Assembly (NCBI GenBank): GCA_013115135.1
Contig: JABANP010000027.1
Span: 62,001 to 126,000 of the forward strand
Direction of reading: 5' to 3'
Source of the DNA: Perkinsus olseni
Lineage: Eukaryota; Perkinsozoa; Perkinsida; Perkinsidae
DNA length: 64,000 bases
In this document: positions 22,795-34,054 of the stretch, piece after piece
Position numbering within the stretch: position 1 is the stretch's first letter
Layout: every line of letters starts with the position of its first letter
The notes under the pieces: generated by a model
What the model was told of the DNA's origin: nothing
Seen by the model: the letters and a program-made list of their open reading frames with translations, nothing else
Databases searched by the model: none
Translations under genes and position numbers: made by a program

Positions 22795-25199
22795 ATGAGT
22801 GCAGAAAATCTCGTGGTGAAGGTCGGATACGAAGGGAGCATCTGGCGACTGAAGGTGCCGACACAGGAGGTGTCCTACGAGAAAGTCAAAGAAGTTGTGG
22901 AAAAGATGGTACCCCCGGAAAAGGGCCAAATGATAAGGTCAGCCGAGAGCCTTCTAGGGTTTGGAATGGCCTTCCTCAACGAAGCGCTATGTCGTCGTAG
23001 ATGCTCAGCTAGAGGTGTCAGAAAGCTGTCTTGCAGGTATAAGGATGATGAAGGCGATATGTGCGTGTTGACGCCTGAGACCTTCGAAGATGCCATTGAT
23101 ATTTCTCATAGGAGTAATGGACTTATCCGTCTGGATGTGGTAGTGCACGGGGGGGATTACGCTGTTTTAACCTTCGGTATGGTTACATCCTCGACGAGTC
23201 GATCATGGAGCGGTAAGAATGCCTCTGATCGTTAAGAGTCCGAAGATCGCTGTTAACGCTCGTTATGTCGGTAGACGGGCGGATAGGCCTTGACCGTCGA
23301 AAGTGGTGGCTGTTGTTGCTAGGTCAATATGAGGCAGCTCGAGCCGCTACACATGCCGATGCATTCGGCCCTAGAAGAGCACGCCGCGATGCACTTCCAC
23401 TCTACCCTCCCTCCTAGCAAGTCACCATCGACAAACTCCCTCAATCTGCATAGTCCGCAGTACTCTGGTACCAGGATTGAGACCAGCGAACAGGACAAAC
23501 ACGCAGCTGCTGCCGCTTTCATATCTAGCACACGGGGTTCCTTCGAGCATCCTTCTGATGTCTCCTCGTCCGGCCAGCCCCACGCTTACTCTGGGCCTCT
23601 TAATTCTGCTACGGTCACCACCCAACCACTCGCGGGTGGTATTGAGAATGCTTCGGTTGATGATGCTAGGACGCACGCCCAAAGCTCTGGCGCAGTCCAG
23701 CCTCAGCTGTCGAAGCCTAGCGACAAGATTTACGCTCCTAAACCGGTCTTGAGGATGTTTCTGTGTCTCAACGACATGAACTTGCTGACACCACGAATGA
23801 TAACCTCGGTGAGTGGAGAGAAGTTGTCTGGTGATGGAATTGAACCCGCGGTCTATGCCAGGTCACTGTGTCATTCATACCTCTGATGATCCAGCGATGC
23901 AGTCGCCACACCGATAGGCTGTCCTATAACGTATACAATAACTACGCGTGTCTCAGGCCCACTTTGCAGGTGACGCCATCAGTTCCGTAGATTTGGTAGA
24001 AATGTGGTATACATTTCAGAGTATGCTGCTGGCGATCACGCACATACCAGTGCTTCACGAATTCATGCCGCTACTTCAAGCCATCGTTAACTCCGGTCCT
24101 AATACGCCTGAGGTCGCTGAGTTCGGCCAGTGGTTCGTTGGTCTTCTCAAGTCATTTTCCACCCTCACCTTTGATGCGCAAGTGCAGGTAGTGAGGGGAG
24201 GTGGAGCGCCCGGATTCGTTGCTCTCGTGGGTCACTTTACTCGACTAATGCAGGACGAGTATCTGAGGGAATTCGAAAGGGTCCTCGACTGTGTGGTTTC
24301 GAACCAGTGCGTGGAATCCCAGTGGTAGATTCATAACGATAGTTACTGGGCTTCAGTGCGTCCCATGCGCACTCCCTGAGCGTAATGTGATCGCTCCGCC
24401 GAATTCATAACAGTCTAGCGGCTGCAACAAAGCTAACATTTTTGGAGTTCCCTTCGGGTATAGGAGACGTCCCTTCTTTCGAGGTCCTCTTGATGGTGGC
24501 CCCCTCGTGGATCCCATGCTTCCAAACAGCGGTCGGCCTCGGCCACTTCGACGTGCCTCCGACTCCCAAGCAGCAGGTCACTCACCATGGTAGGTTGTCT
24601 TTTCCTTTCTTCGTCGTGGAAGTAGTAAATTGAACTAGGTGTCGACTGCGATGGCTGCGGCTCCAACCCTATAGTCGGGCCGAGGTTCAAGTGCCAAGTT
24701 TGCGATTATGATCTCTGTGGGGAGTGCTATCCCAACAAGAGCAACCTCCATGCCGAGCTCCACGACTTTGTGTGTGTTTTACGCCCGGGCAGGGAGGTGT
24801 CCGGTGCGGCCTCGGTAAGGCGACGCTCGACGGGCCGCCAGGCGATGCAGCAGCTCTTCTACTCAGAAGGACCCCCACTTGTCCGAGTTATCAGCCCCAG
24901 CGTTGTCCGCGTACGTGTCGTCACTTGAAAGCCGAGCCCCTTGGAATCAATTCCACCACCACCACCACCAGCCACAGCAGCCGCCTTCCTGCCTCAAAGG
25001 GGTAGTAGGGGGAGGCGGACTCACTGTGACGGAGAAATCCCCAGTATCCACCGCTCGGCAACCGGTGAGGCTGCGATCGGAACTCCCTCTGCCGGAAGAT
25101 GTCCCCTCTGTCAGGCCGCCGTTAATTCTTGCTCATCGTCACCCTTTCGTTCTACCCTCACCCGGAAGCGGTGGTGCTGGTAATCCTTATCGAAGCTGA
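22795..25199 (+). CDS. PB1-ZZ protein, single-module form (p62/NBR1-like front end)
   Basis: Predicted cytosolic scaffold. ATG 22795 opens a PB1 domain: NLVVKVGYEGSIWRLKVP with the conserved first-strand Lys, then the acidic OPCA motif YKDDEGDMCVLTPETFED and a last strand LIRLDVVV, so it has both PB1 faces and could homo- or hetero-polymerise. After a Ser/His/Pro-rich linker comes a four-exon helical module: APKPVLRMFLCLNDMN/LLTPRMITS (to 23808), SFIPLMIQRCSRHTDRL (from 23862), PLLQAIVNSGPNTPEV and EFGQWFVGLLKSFSTL (about 24021-24187), and LLMVAPSWIPCFQTAV (about 24484-24590). Then a ZZ zinc finger (24641-24780): CDGCGSNPIVGP, FKCQVCDYDLCGECYP, LHAELHDF, with all C2-C2-C2-H2 ligands. The tail is Pro/His-rich and ends at TGA 25197-25199. 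No UBA or FW domain is seen. The frame around 22940-23020 may hide an unspliced intron. Confidence 0.82.
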
Positions 25200-25712
25200 T
25201 TCGTTTAATAGAAAGAATAGTTGTCGCCGCCGAAGTAGCATCGTAATTGGGTGCTCATTAACCACCCATGGGCAGTGGGAAGTCTGCCAGGCTTTTTCGC
25301 CTCACTCCTTGTCATCTGAGTCGGCACGTTGGACACCCTCATCTTGCGTCGACCGCTGCCAAGTACACTTGCTAACCCAATTTTTCCTCATTTCTCTTGT
25401 GCGGCCCAGTCATGATTTCGCGAAGCGAAGACGAGATGTCAGCTGTTGACTATCGTCCTAAGGGCAGTCATTTGGAAAACTAGCTAGCTCGGCAGCAGTT
25501 TGCTCCTTCTTTTGTATTACAGCAACCTCTGTTGAGTTGTGGGCTCCCTTAGCGTTGACGGGTTTGTTCCCATATGATGTGGGCTGGCGGTTAGGGATAT
25601 GGTTTCTCATTAAGGAGTGCCAGGTTCGATCCAAGTGAGACGCTTTTTTCGATAGAGTCCAGTTGGATATCATCACCGAGAGCTTGATGCAAGTTGTATC
25701 AATTTTCCGAAC
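25200..25712. other. Spacer between the two PB1-ZZ genes
   Basis: 0.5 kb without a gene. Near 25570-25645 there is a B-box-like GGTTCGATCC followed by a T-run, with a weak A-box-like TGGCGGTTAGGG upstream. The stems do not pair, so at most it is a tRNA remnant. Confidence 0.45.
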
Positions 25713-28700
25713 ATGAGTGAATCCAATGGGCAGGAGCCTCCCCCTGCGCCCCCGAACTTGGTTGTTAAGTTCGTGTCAGCTCAGGGGGTATGGCGAACCC
25801 GAGTCCCGGCCGCCGCTGCCTCCTTCACCAGAGTAAAGCAGTTCGCTAGGGACTGCGCGGCTTCAGCTAGCCCTGTTGGTCAACCATCGCCCGACCCTAG
25901 GATTCGTTACTTGGATGATGAAGGTGATTGGTGTGAGCTCACTGAGGACACTTGGCCGGATGCTGTGCAGCTTGCTGAGGACACGAAGGGTGTCTTGCGA
26001 GTGGAGGTAGTAGGGCGAGGGAGGTCACCTTATCGGCTATTCACTAGGCCCACCTGCTCAGCGCTCTCACGCGTTGCCCAACCGTTGTGGTTATGAGACA
26101 CTAGTCTAGGTTTAGAATGGGAGTCTACGAAGTATTTTCGCTGCGTGTTTGACTAAGCCGTGGTTGATCGTTGTCCTTCACCATGATTTCTATCCAAGCT
26201 GTGGGCGGTGGAATTCGCAGTCCACTCGATATCACCTGCGTAGTGTTTGCTTGATCAGTTGACCGCTAAGTCCGAGACGCTACTTCGGAGTAGCTCAGCC
26301 TCTACGGCCGCCGCCACCACCGCCTCTGCCCCACCCCTCTGGTCCCCCCCTGGCGCTCTCCCCATCGCCACCCCTTTGAAGGCGGGAGTCCAAGAGGCCC
26401 GGCCTGTTTCCGTTGCTACTGCTGCTGCTGGTGATGCTACTACTACTGAGTTCATGCCATCTCGTCAGGGTCTGTCACCAGCTTTCGCCACAGTAAGGAG
26501 CATTCACCGCTCTCGTTCGCTGTAGGGTCCGCCGTCTTCTTCAGAATACCAGAGACCAGCCGCCCGCCGCTACTCCTGGCGAATCATGCCGTCCAGGCAC
26601 GGTAGATCCCTACCCGGTGTGGGCGCCTCCCGGCTTGCAACCCCACCGCTCACCTCAAGCATCATACCCTTCGGAGCGTGCTGGCACCGTACCGCCACCG
26701 GCTGGCTCGTTCGAGAGTGAGAGATCATTCACGGGAGCCCCGAGCGCGCCGGCGCCGGCCTCCGTTCGATCGGACGTGGGGGCTCCACCGGGCTTCCCAC
26801 AAGATCAACAGCAGCAGCAACAGAGGAAGTCTTATGCGCCGAAACCGATTCTGAAGATGTATTTAGCGCTGAATGAGTACGGCAGGCTGACCCCCAGGAT
26901 AATGACATCGGTGAGTTCCCGCCAGTGCAGAGTCGCCCGTGGCAGTGACGATTTTAATGGGACGTCAGGTAATGGCCAACTTCATCCCGCTGGTGGTCCA
27001 AAGGATCAGCCGCCATACCGATTGTCTCACTTTCGGAATGTACCATAAATTCTACCGCATTTTACCAACAATGAAGGTGAGAAGGGGAAATCTGTCTTTC
27101 GAGGGGCGAGCGAGGTTCACAACAGAGCAAGGGCATCTGCATTTTCAATCCGGCCCAGCGGCGGTCAGCGACGAGTGTGTCGTGGTCGTTTGAGGTCGGC
27201 ATCCTCTGTCCAAGCGGTTGTTTGCAGGCCACGCTGGAGGCGATTCAAGAGGTACCATCGCTGCAGCGGTTCGCGCAGCAGCTGAGGGTGGTGGTGGAGT
27301 CCGGGCCGGAAGTTCCCGAGATGTGCGGTATGGGACAATGGATGGTCAACTTCCTCAAGGCCCTCTCCCAGGAGCCCTTCGATACCGAGATCAAGGTGAG
27401 CTGATGAGAGACGTGAGCCGGCCTAAGAACCCTCTGTCCTACTTCTCGTTGGCTCTAGCTCACGTAGCGGAGTAACGGAGGCCTTCCGCTGTTGCTGTGC
27501 CGCGCAATGGCAGCGATTTTCCTTTCGTACATGGCTCGCTAGTAGAGTGTTCATGCAACAGATACTACTCGCTTTGGCCGAGCCTTGGAGTCTGGTCGTG
27601 CGAGAGGACATCGTCACCTACCGCGACATGCTGGACTGTGGTGAGGTGAACATCACCCACACTGGTGAGTCTGCCGTTAAAGCCCTTCCATTGGTCATAG
27701 CGCAACACGGGGAAAGGTGACCTTGAAAGCGTGTCGGGTTGTCTGCGTGCCACAAGTTTCGGTGGCGGTTTTTAACGGATGACGCGTTGGTGCGGTCGCC
27801 ACTGTGATGGCGCTCCTAGCGAGAAGTAGTCGATTATGTCCATAACAGAATCCTCTCTCTCAGACCTCGGTCGGTTGGGACGTGACAGCCTGTGACGTTG
27901 TTGTCTGTGTGTAGGTGTGAAGTGCGACATGTGCGGCGAGACGCCGATCATGGGCCCGAAGTTCAAGTGCCGCTCTTGTGACTTCAACCTCTGCGGAGAG
28001 TGTTTTCCGGAGAAGAATTCCATCCATCCCCAGCACGACTTCGTCTGTGTCCTCTGGCCGTCCAATGATCCACAACCATCACAACCACAGCCACAGACAC
28101 AGCAGCAGCAGCAGCAGTCGTTGACTGTGAGTCGGCGGGGACGTTAAGGTCCTCTTCATTGGTTGCATGCTCAGGCAGACCGTGCAGTGGCCGAGAACCC
28201 CGCCAGGGGACTGCAGGACCCCTTCCATCACCCTTTCCCTAGCTCAGCATCGCCCGAAGCTTCGGGGCCGTTTTCAAGTTGGCTCGACGTTCTTCGCACG
28301 ACTTTGTCGTGGCACGAGGAGTACCGTCAGCATCGCCCTCACCCGTGGTCACACGGGAGCTGGATGCTCTCTAGGGGCAAGGGTAAAGGGAAGGGCAAGG
28401 GCAAGGGAAAGGGTGGCTTGTTTGGCTTCGACCCCTGGAGGGACGACGCTGCCCGCTATGACGGTGACGACAGCAATGGCGACCACACCGGGTTCGTCGG
28501 TGCTGTCGGGGAGAGCCTGGAGCCTCGACGGGTGCCGCAACAACAGAGGCCGGTGGAAAGCGGAGATGAGCGCCCGAAGGCTCACAAGACGTACACACCC
28601 AAGCCGTTGGTGAAGATGTTCCTCAATCTCAATATACAGGGCTTGCTCACCCCTCGCATCCTGGCTTCGGTAAGACCCTTTGCCGCAGGCTGTAGTACTG

Positions 28701-30884
28701 TGCCCTGTCAGGTCGCTTCGGCCTTCTTGCCGTTGACCATCCAAAGACTTAGCCGACATACTGATCGGATATCGAAGGCGGCCCGAGTGAAGTACGAGTG
28801 GATTCGCCCGACTTTACAAGTAGGAATTATTGCGCTGAAGACTTACGGCTGGTGGGGACGGCGGGATTGGACATCAGGCACTGCTGACCTCACTCGAGAA
28901 GCTTCCCGAAATGCAGGAGTACGTTCCGCCGTTGCGAGAGATCGTCACAGGCGGCCCTGATAGCCCCCGAATGAGGTCATTTGGCACTTGGTTCATAACT
29001 TCAATGAAGGCCTTTGCTGCACTGCCTTTCGAGAAGCGGATGCCGGTAGGCCCACCATCGCTCCCAGACATCCTCGACGAACCGCTTCGAGTGCCCATTG
29101 TCTCTCTCCCCGAGTGGCGGTGCTGGCCGTAGCCTGCTTGCTATTCAGGTCCTGCTGAACGCAGCCCCAAGATGGATGACGGTGGTCACTTCCCTCATGG
29201 GCTTCCAGTTCGACAAGCATGACATTCCCGTCATGTCAAAGTCGGAGCTCACTCACGGTACTACCGAGGAGCATCTTTGCGCACAGCGAAGATTTCTTCG
29301 CTCGTTCAGATGTTGGCTGCGATGGCTGCGGTATCTATCCCATTGTGGGCCCTCGATTCCAGTGCCAAGATTGCGATTACGAGTACGATCTCTGCGGGGA
29401 GTGCTATCCGGACAAGAATAGCGTCCACGTCAACGGCCACGAATTTGTTTGCGAACTCTGGCCTGATACTAAGGTCCCCTCGGCTAAGGTAAGTATCTGA
29501 CCAGTGGCTCGTCTGAGAGGCCAGGCGACCGTTCAATTCGAAGCTTAACTCATTTTTTTCGTCTCAGACCGGCGCGCAAAAAGTGCAAGCTCCCGCCGAG
29601 CAGAACCGAACTGTTGAAAAAGACGGAGCGATGCAGAGCTGCTGCCGTCGCACCTTCACAGCCAAGCCCTTGGCTTGGATTTTCATGGGTTTGGATGGAT
29701 GTGGGATGCTTACACCCCACATGGTTACATCAGTAAGTATTCTCTGTCTCGGGAACTCGAGAAATTGTCCTTGTTCGCTGCGCAGGTTTTGGTGTCATTC
29801 ATCCCGCTGATGATCCAGCGTATCAGCCGGCATACGGACCACCTCACTCGGAAGATGTACAAGCGCTACAAGGAACTTCGACCCGTCCTCCAGGTGAGTG
29901 AGAGCTAGAGGTGTCAGACAACTTCACGCTGGGGCGATCTTTAATTTGGATCTCCGGTTCTATCCCCGCGCGCTCTTTTTCTCATCACCGGTCGGCCTTT
30001 CGTTTTCTCAGAGTCTCCTCCTAGCCATCACCCCCATCCCTCCGCTGAAGTCATTCGTACCGACCCTCCAGGCTGTAGTTAACCAGGGGCGCGATGCCCC
30101 GCAGATGGGTACCATCGGCGACTGGTTTGTATCCTTCATGAAGGCCCTCTCCACTTTGGGCTTCGACGCTCAAGTGCAGGTGGGTCTCCGTCGTGAGTTC
30201 GGTGGGACTCTAAGGATCCAAAAGGACTCAGGTCGTCACCATCATCGTCCCCAACTGGATTCCGCTGATGCACCAGATAATCGTAGACACTTCCCTCTCT
30301 CGTGCACCTGTTCCCACAAAGGAAGAGCTCACGCACGACGGTGGGGACAGCTCCTCACCCTCGTTGCCCACCGGCTTTGTCTTCGTCAGGAGCTGGCTGC
30401 GATGGTTGTGGTTGCAAACCTATCGTTGGCCCTTTGTTCAAGTGCCAAAGCTGCGACTATGAGCTTTGTGGAGAGTGTTACCCGATGCGCAGCAGCCTCC
30501 ACTGCCCACTACATGAATTCAACTGTATTCTTCGCCCGAGAAACAAGGTGAAATAGTCGAACTGTGGAAGAGCGAATATATGGTTTTTCTATCAGAAGCG
30601 TAACGCTGATACCAGTGGGAGCGTCCCAGGAGACACCGGTGCGGACAGGAAGAACAAATCCGCGGAAACGGAAACGGATTCGAGCTCGGGATCTGTAGAT
30701 ACCGAAGAGTTTGGCCAGACTTCAGAAGAAGACGGAGAGGAGTCTTCGATTGAGGTAACTGAGGTTGATGCGAGCGCGTCGTGGAGAATAAGATTCCTTG
30801 CAGGAAATCGAAAGCAAGTCCGGGACTGGTTGCCCCTTCGTCGAAGCTGCGAAGAAGGCTTTAGCTCATGAAGACCATCAGTGA
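25713..30884 (+). CDS. PB1 protein with three tandem helical-module/ZZ units
   Basis: Predicted cytosolic scaffold, paralogue of the preceding gene. ATG 25713 starts MSESNGQEPPPAPPN and PB1: NLVVKFVSAQGVWRTRVP, OPCA YLDDEGDWCELTEDTW, GVLRVEVV. After a Pro/Ala/Ser linker come three copies of [helical module + ZZ]. Unit 1: YAPKPILKMYLALNE (26826), FIPLVVQRISRHTDCL, GQWMVNFLKALSQEPF, ZZ CDMCGETPIMGPKFKC (about 27920-28055). Unit 2: YTPKPLVKMFLNLNI (28591), FLPLTIQRLSRHTDRI, FITSMKAFAALPF, ZZ CDGCGIYPIVGPRFQC (about 29318-29460). Unit 3: FTAKPLAWIFMGLDG (29653), FIPLMIQRISRHTDHL, WFVSFMKALSTLGF, ZZ CDGCGCKPIVGPLFKC (about 30395-30535). Each ZZ keeps its cysteine pairs and the two histidines. An acidic Ser/Glu tail ends VEAAKKALAHEDHQ, TGA 30882-30884. 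A basic GKGKGK stretch precedes unit 2. No UBA or FW domain is seen. Confidence 0.82.
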
Positions 30885-31990
30885 TGATGTTCGTTATTAC
30901 ACTTTTATAGTTTGCACTGAGGAGTCGTAGCTGTGTCGGCGTAGGTCGACTAGTAGTAGCGAAGCCCGTTGTTCCGGGCTAAGACAAACAATTACCATGG
31001 TGATGATGATGACGGCGCGCGCCCTGAATTTGCCTCCCATTTGAGGAGGCAGTTGTTTTGCTGCCGGCATCAGTCATCCGAGGGTGTTATCAATGCCGTT
31101 GGTGATTGACCCTCCATTCACAATTACTACTAACCCTTCTGACCAAGTTCATCCAGGCAGTTTGTTCCCGCCAGTTGCTCCTTTCCTGCCGAAGTGTCTT
31201 GAGTTCTGTAGTGGCTCCCGAGCATCAACAATCATTTTTGGGATGGTGTGTTTGGCTCGTAACGTGGGGTTCAGCCGTTTAGCGACTCGACTAGACCGTA
31301 CCGACTCAGTATTCACTTGAAAAATTCGAAGCCGGGCCGTCTTCCAATATTCTCCACCATCCGGTATGTCGTTGGTGGCCTGTTGCTCAGTAATGCGACT
31401 CTTGATTGCTATAGAGACCAACGCATTAGACCAAGACGCTGAAGACGTGGTTCGTACGGAGATCAATTACGAACTGCTAGCTCAAGGTCTCAGCAGTTCA
31501 TCATCATCACTGACTGCGGGGGCAAACCCGAAGTACGCCTGTGAAAGTACTTAGATTCCCAGCTAAGTTCAGCCTGAGAGAGTGCGCATCTTTCATCCCG
31601 TTGTCGACATAGTTACTGTGCCCTGATCAGTGTGATGGTGGTAGCCCACATCCACCGCAATTGTATCGCGCGCCGATATTTTCGGTTGAAGCAGGTCCTC
31701 ATACTGAGAAGCTCACAGAACCATGGTCACGCCACGATCAACCCGGGTACACTGCGCCCGCCGAGCTTTATAATTTCCCCACGGCAGCCCTCCCTCAGAG
31801 TTTCGTCCGACCTTAAGGGCACCACGCAATCGCTAGGTTACCAGTACGAGAGGCACAGCATCCGCTGAGCCGTGGAGAAAATGGTACTAAGGAAGGTCTC
31901 AACAACGCAACATTTCTCGAGTATGACCAGCAATCTCCTTTTACACAGCTGGAGGGAAACCACTATCGCGTTGCTTCACGTTTAACGCCC
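30885..31990. other. Convergent intergenic region
   Basis: 1.1 kb between the 3-prime ends of the PB1-ZZ gene and U2AF1. A short hairpin (AGCCCG...CGGGCT) at about 30963-30981 lies in the likely 3-prime UTR of the PB1-ZZ gene, followed by an ATG-repeat run near 31000. Short frames at 31084-31560 on both strands show no family resemblance. Confidence 0.5.
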
Positions 31991-33265
31991 TTAAAGCTGA
32001 GCCTGATCGATGCCGCCCTGAGCTTCGGCCTCACGATTCCACTGATCGATCATAGCACGACGTTCTTCTGAGGTCTGCCTCTCACGACCACGGTCACGAC
32101 CTCTGTCACCCCTGTCACCACGATCACCACGGTCATGGCGATCGCGGTCACCATGGTGGTGATGGCTACGATGCCCACGGTCACGACCTGAGAAGAAGCA
32201 GAGCAATGCAAAAGAGACCTGACAAAAGCCACCCCTTACTCCTGGAACGGCGGCGCTCCCTCGATCTGGATCTCGAGCGACTGCGGTACTCCGGATGCTG
32301 TTCGTACATCTTGCGGTACAGCCTCCTGAAACGACGTCAATGAGAGGAAGGGTAGGAGAGGCTGTCTATCATCACCTCCTCAACTTCCTAGGGACGTGTT
32401 TCCAATGTATGAAATTGCAGAAGCCACCTCGAGAACACTGGGCATCATCAAATTGACGGCACCTGTATGACATGCCTGACATGCAGATCCTCATAGTGAT
32501 TTCCACTACGAGCTGCTACGACTACTACCGAAGTCAATCTTACCCCAATAATCGGACAACAATAGGAGAAGGAGAATGCTAACAACAAGCCACTACCTGG
32601 CCTCGCTGAAGTCCGTTACAGGAGAGTACTCAGGTTGTATGATACGACCAGCGTAGAACCTGATAGATCCTCCATCAACGAAATCACGAACGGGCGTACT
32701 GCGGCTCACCTCCCGGTTAATTTCTGTATACACACCTCCGCACTCTCTTCTTTAACGTATTTCACATAGACGTTCCCGATCATGTGGTCTCCTATATTGT
32801 CAACGACAGCGAGATCCTCGATCTCTCCTGAAGGGAACAGAAACGGTCAGAGAACTGAGTGCCACCGGAGCACTGCAACTAATATTTGTGCGATGACAAC
32901 TCTTGCCACGCGTGGTACCGAATCGTCACTTACCATAATTAGCGAGCTCCAGGAAGACCTCCTCATAGAAAGCTTCGAAGTGCTCCTGAGCGGCATCTGC
33001 CTGCTCGTCGGGAACGTCCTGGCCCTCGGCCAGAGCGATGGCAGCCGGAGGGTTCTGAAAGGGTGCTGGGTATCATCCTGCGGAAGGAGGGATAAGCCCA
33101 GCTTACCTGATACATCCCCTTGAGGAGAACGGTCTGACTAGAGACCGGCCTATTATGCTGTCGAGAGCACTGATCACCGTGGCGACATGTACCGATCTTG
33201 AAGTAGAAGGGGCAGTTGACACGGTCCTCTTCGGTACCGAAGATTCGGGCAAGATGCTCAGCCAT
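31991..33265 (-). CDS. U2AF1: U2 snRNP auxiliary factor small subunit (U2AF35)
   Basis: Recognises the AG of 3-prime splice sites together with the large U2AF subunit. Exon 1 (ATG at 33265) reads [17 protein letters not shown], then the first CCCH finger [21 protein letters not shown] and [14 protein letters not shown]. The next exon, [18 protein letters not shown] to [13 protein letters not shown], is the family N-flank of the UHM/RRM. Then [44 protein letters not shown], and the second CCCH finger [19 protein letters not shown]. The C-terminus is RS/RD-rich: [13 protein letters not shown], then [17 protein letters not shown], ending with stop at 31991. At least six exons, donors GTAAG/GTAG. 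All zinc ligands are seen. An essential splicing factor fits the intron-dense genome. Confidence 0.95.
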
Positions 33266-34054
33266 TCAAGGGTGGTAGCCGAGAATTCTGACTACTGCTG
33301 CAACGACGTACAGAAGACAGACCGCCCCCTTCGCCTGGAACTCATAGTTGAGCCAAAGTAGGGCAATACCACAGGGTCCCCATAAGTCGCAGAGTCAATT
33401 CAGACGCCCACTGGCAAACAGCGGTTCCTGAGTGCTGGTTAGAGAATCTCTTACGAACCCGAACTCAGACAGAGACAACTAGCACAACGCCCCTAGAGGC
33501 CCTTTGCTGCTTTCCCGGGCGGAGAGGCCAGCGATCATCCGACAACGTCCAAGATGGGCCATCTGATACTCTGTCACGGGGCTAGTAAGCACCTGTACCG
33601 ACGGACGTGAACGGCCCGTAAAATACGCAAGTCGGGAAACCCTCGCAACACCTGTTCGCCGTAATCGATTAGAATGGCGTGCGCGGTTGAACACGAATGA
33701 GTGGGACGAAGGAGAAAATCACTATGCGAGGTGTGTTGTGCGGCCTACTCGCAACGTGGAAGGCAGAGGCCCCATCGTGCACCACGAATGATCGCTGTTT
33801 GCTGATACCTTGTCTATGAAGCAGTGCTGCGACGTTGGACAGCGTTGAGGAAAGTCGAGGCCGTGCAAGTGTTCAAGATCTTTGCCAGTCAGTTCGATCT
33901 TGAAAGCGCGTTCGGATTATTGAGGCGCGCAGATTCTCAGACCTTGGCTACCGCGCGGAATAATTTCCATGGTTCACGCTCGAATCGAGTCACTCGATTA
34001 CCCAGGGTTGACCATTCTGCTTGGCACAGTCTTTCCATCCCTCGCCGATCTCCT
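33266..34054. other. Intergenic, no supported gene
   Basis: About 0.8 kb between U2AF1 and the secreted repeat protein. They are divergent, so it should hold both promoters. The frame upstream of ATG 34055 stays open to 33824 but lacks coding character, so I start the next gene at the signal peptide. Confidence 0.5.

Noticed and set aside
24950..24975. CAC repeat as a regulatory microsatellite
   Set aside because: It encodes a short His run in the tail of the first PB1-ZZ gene; no reason to think it regulatory.
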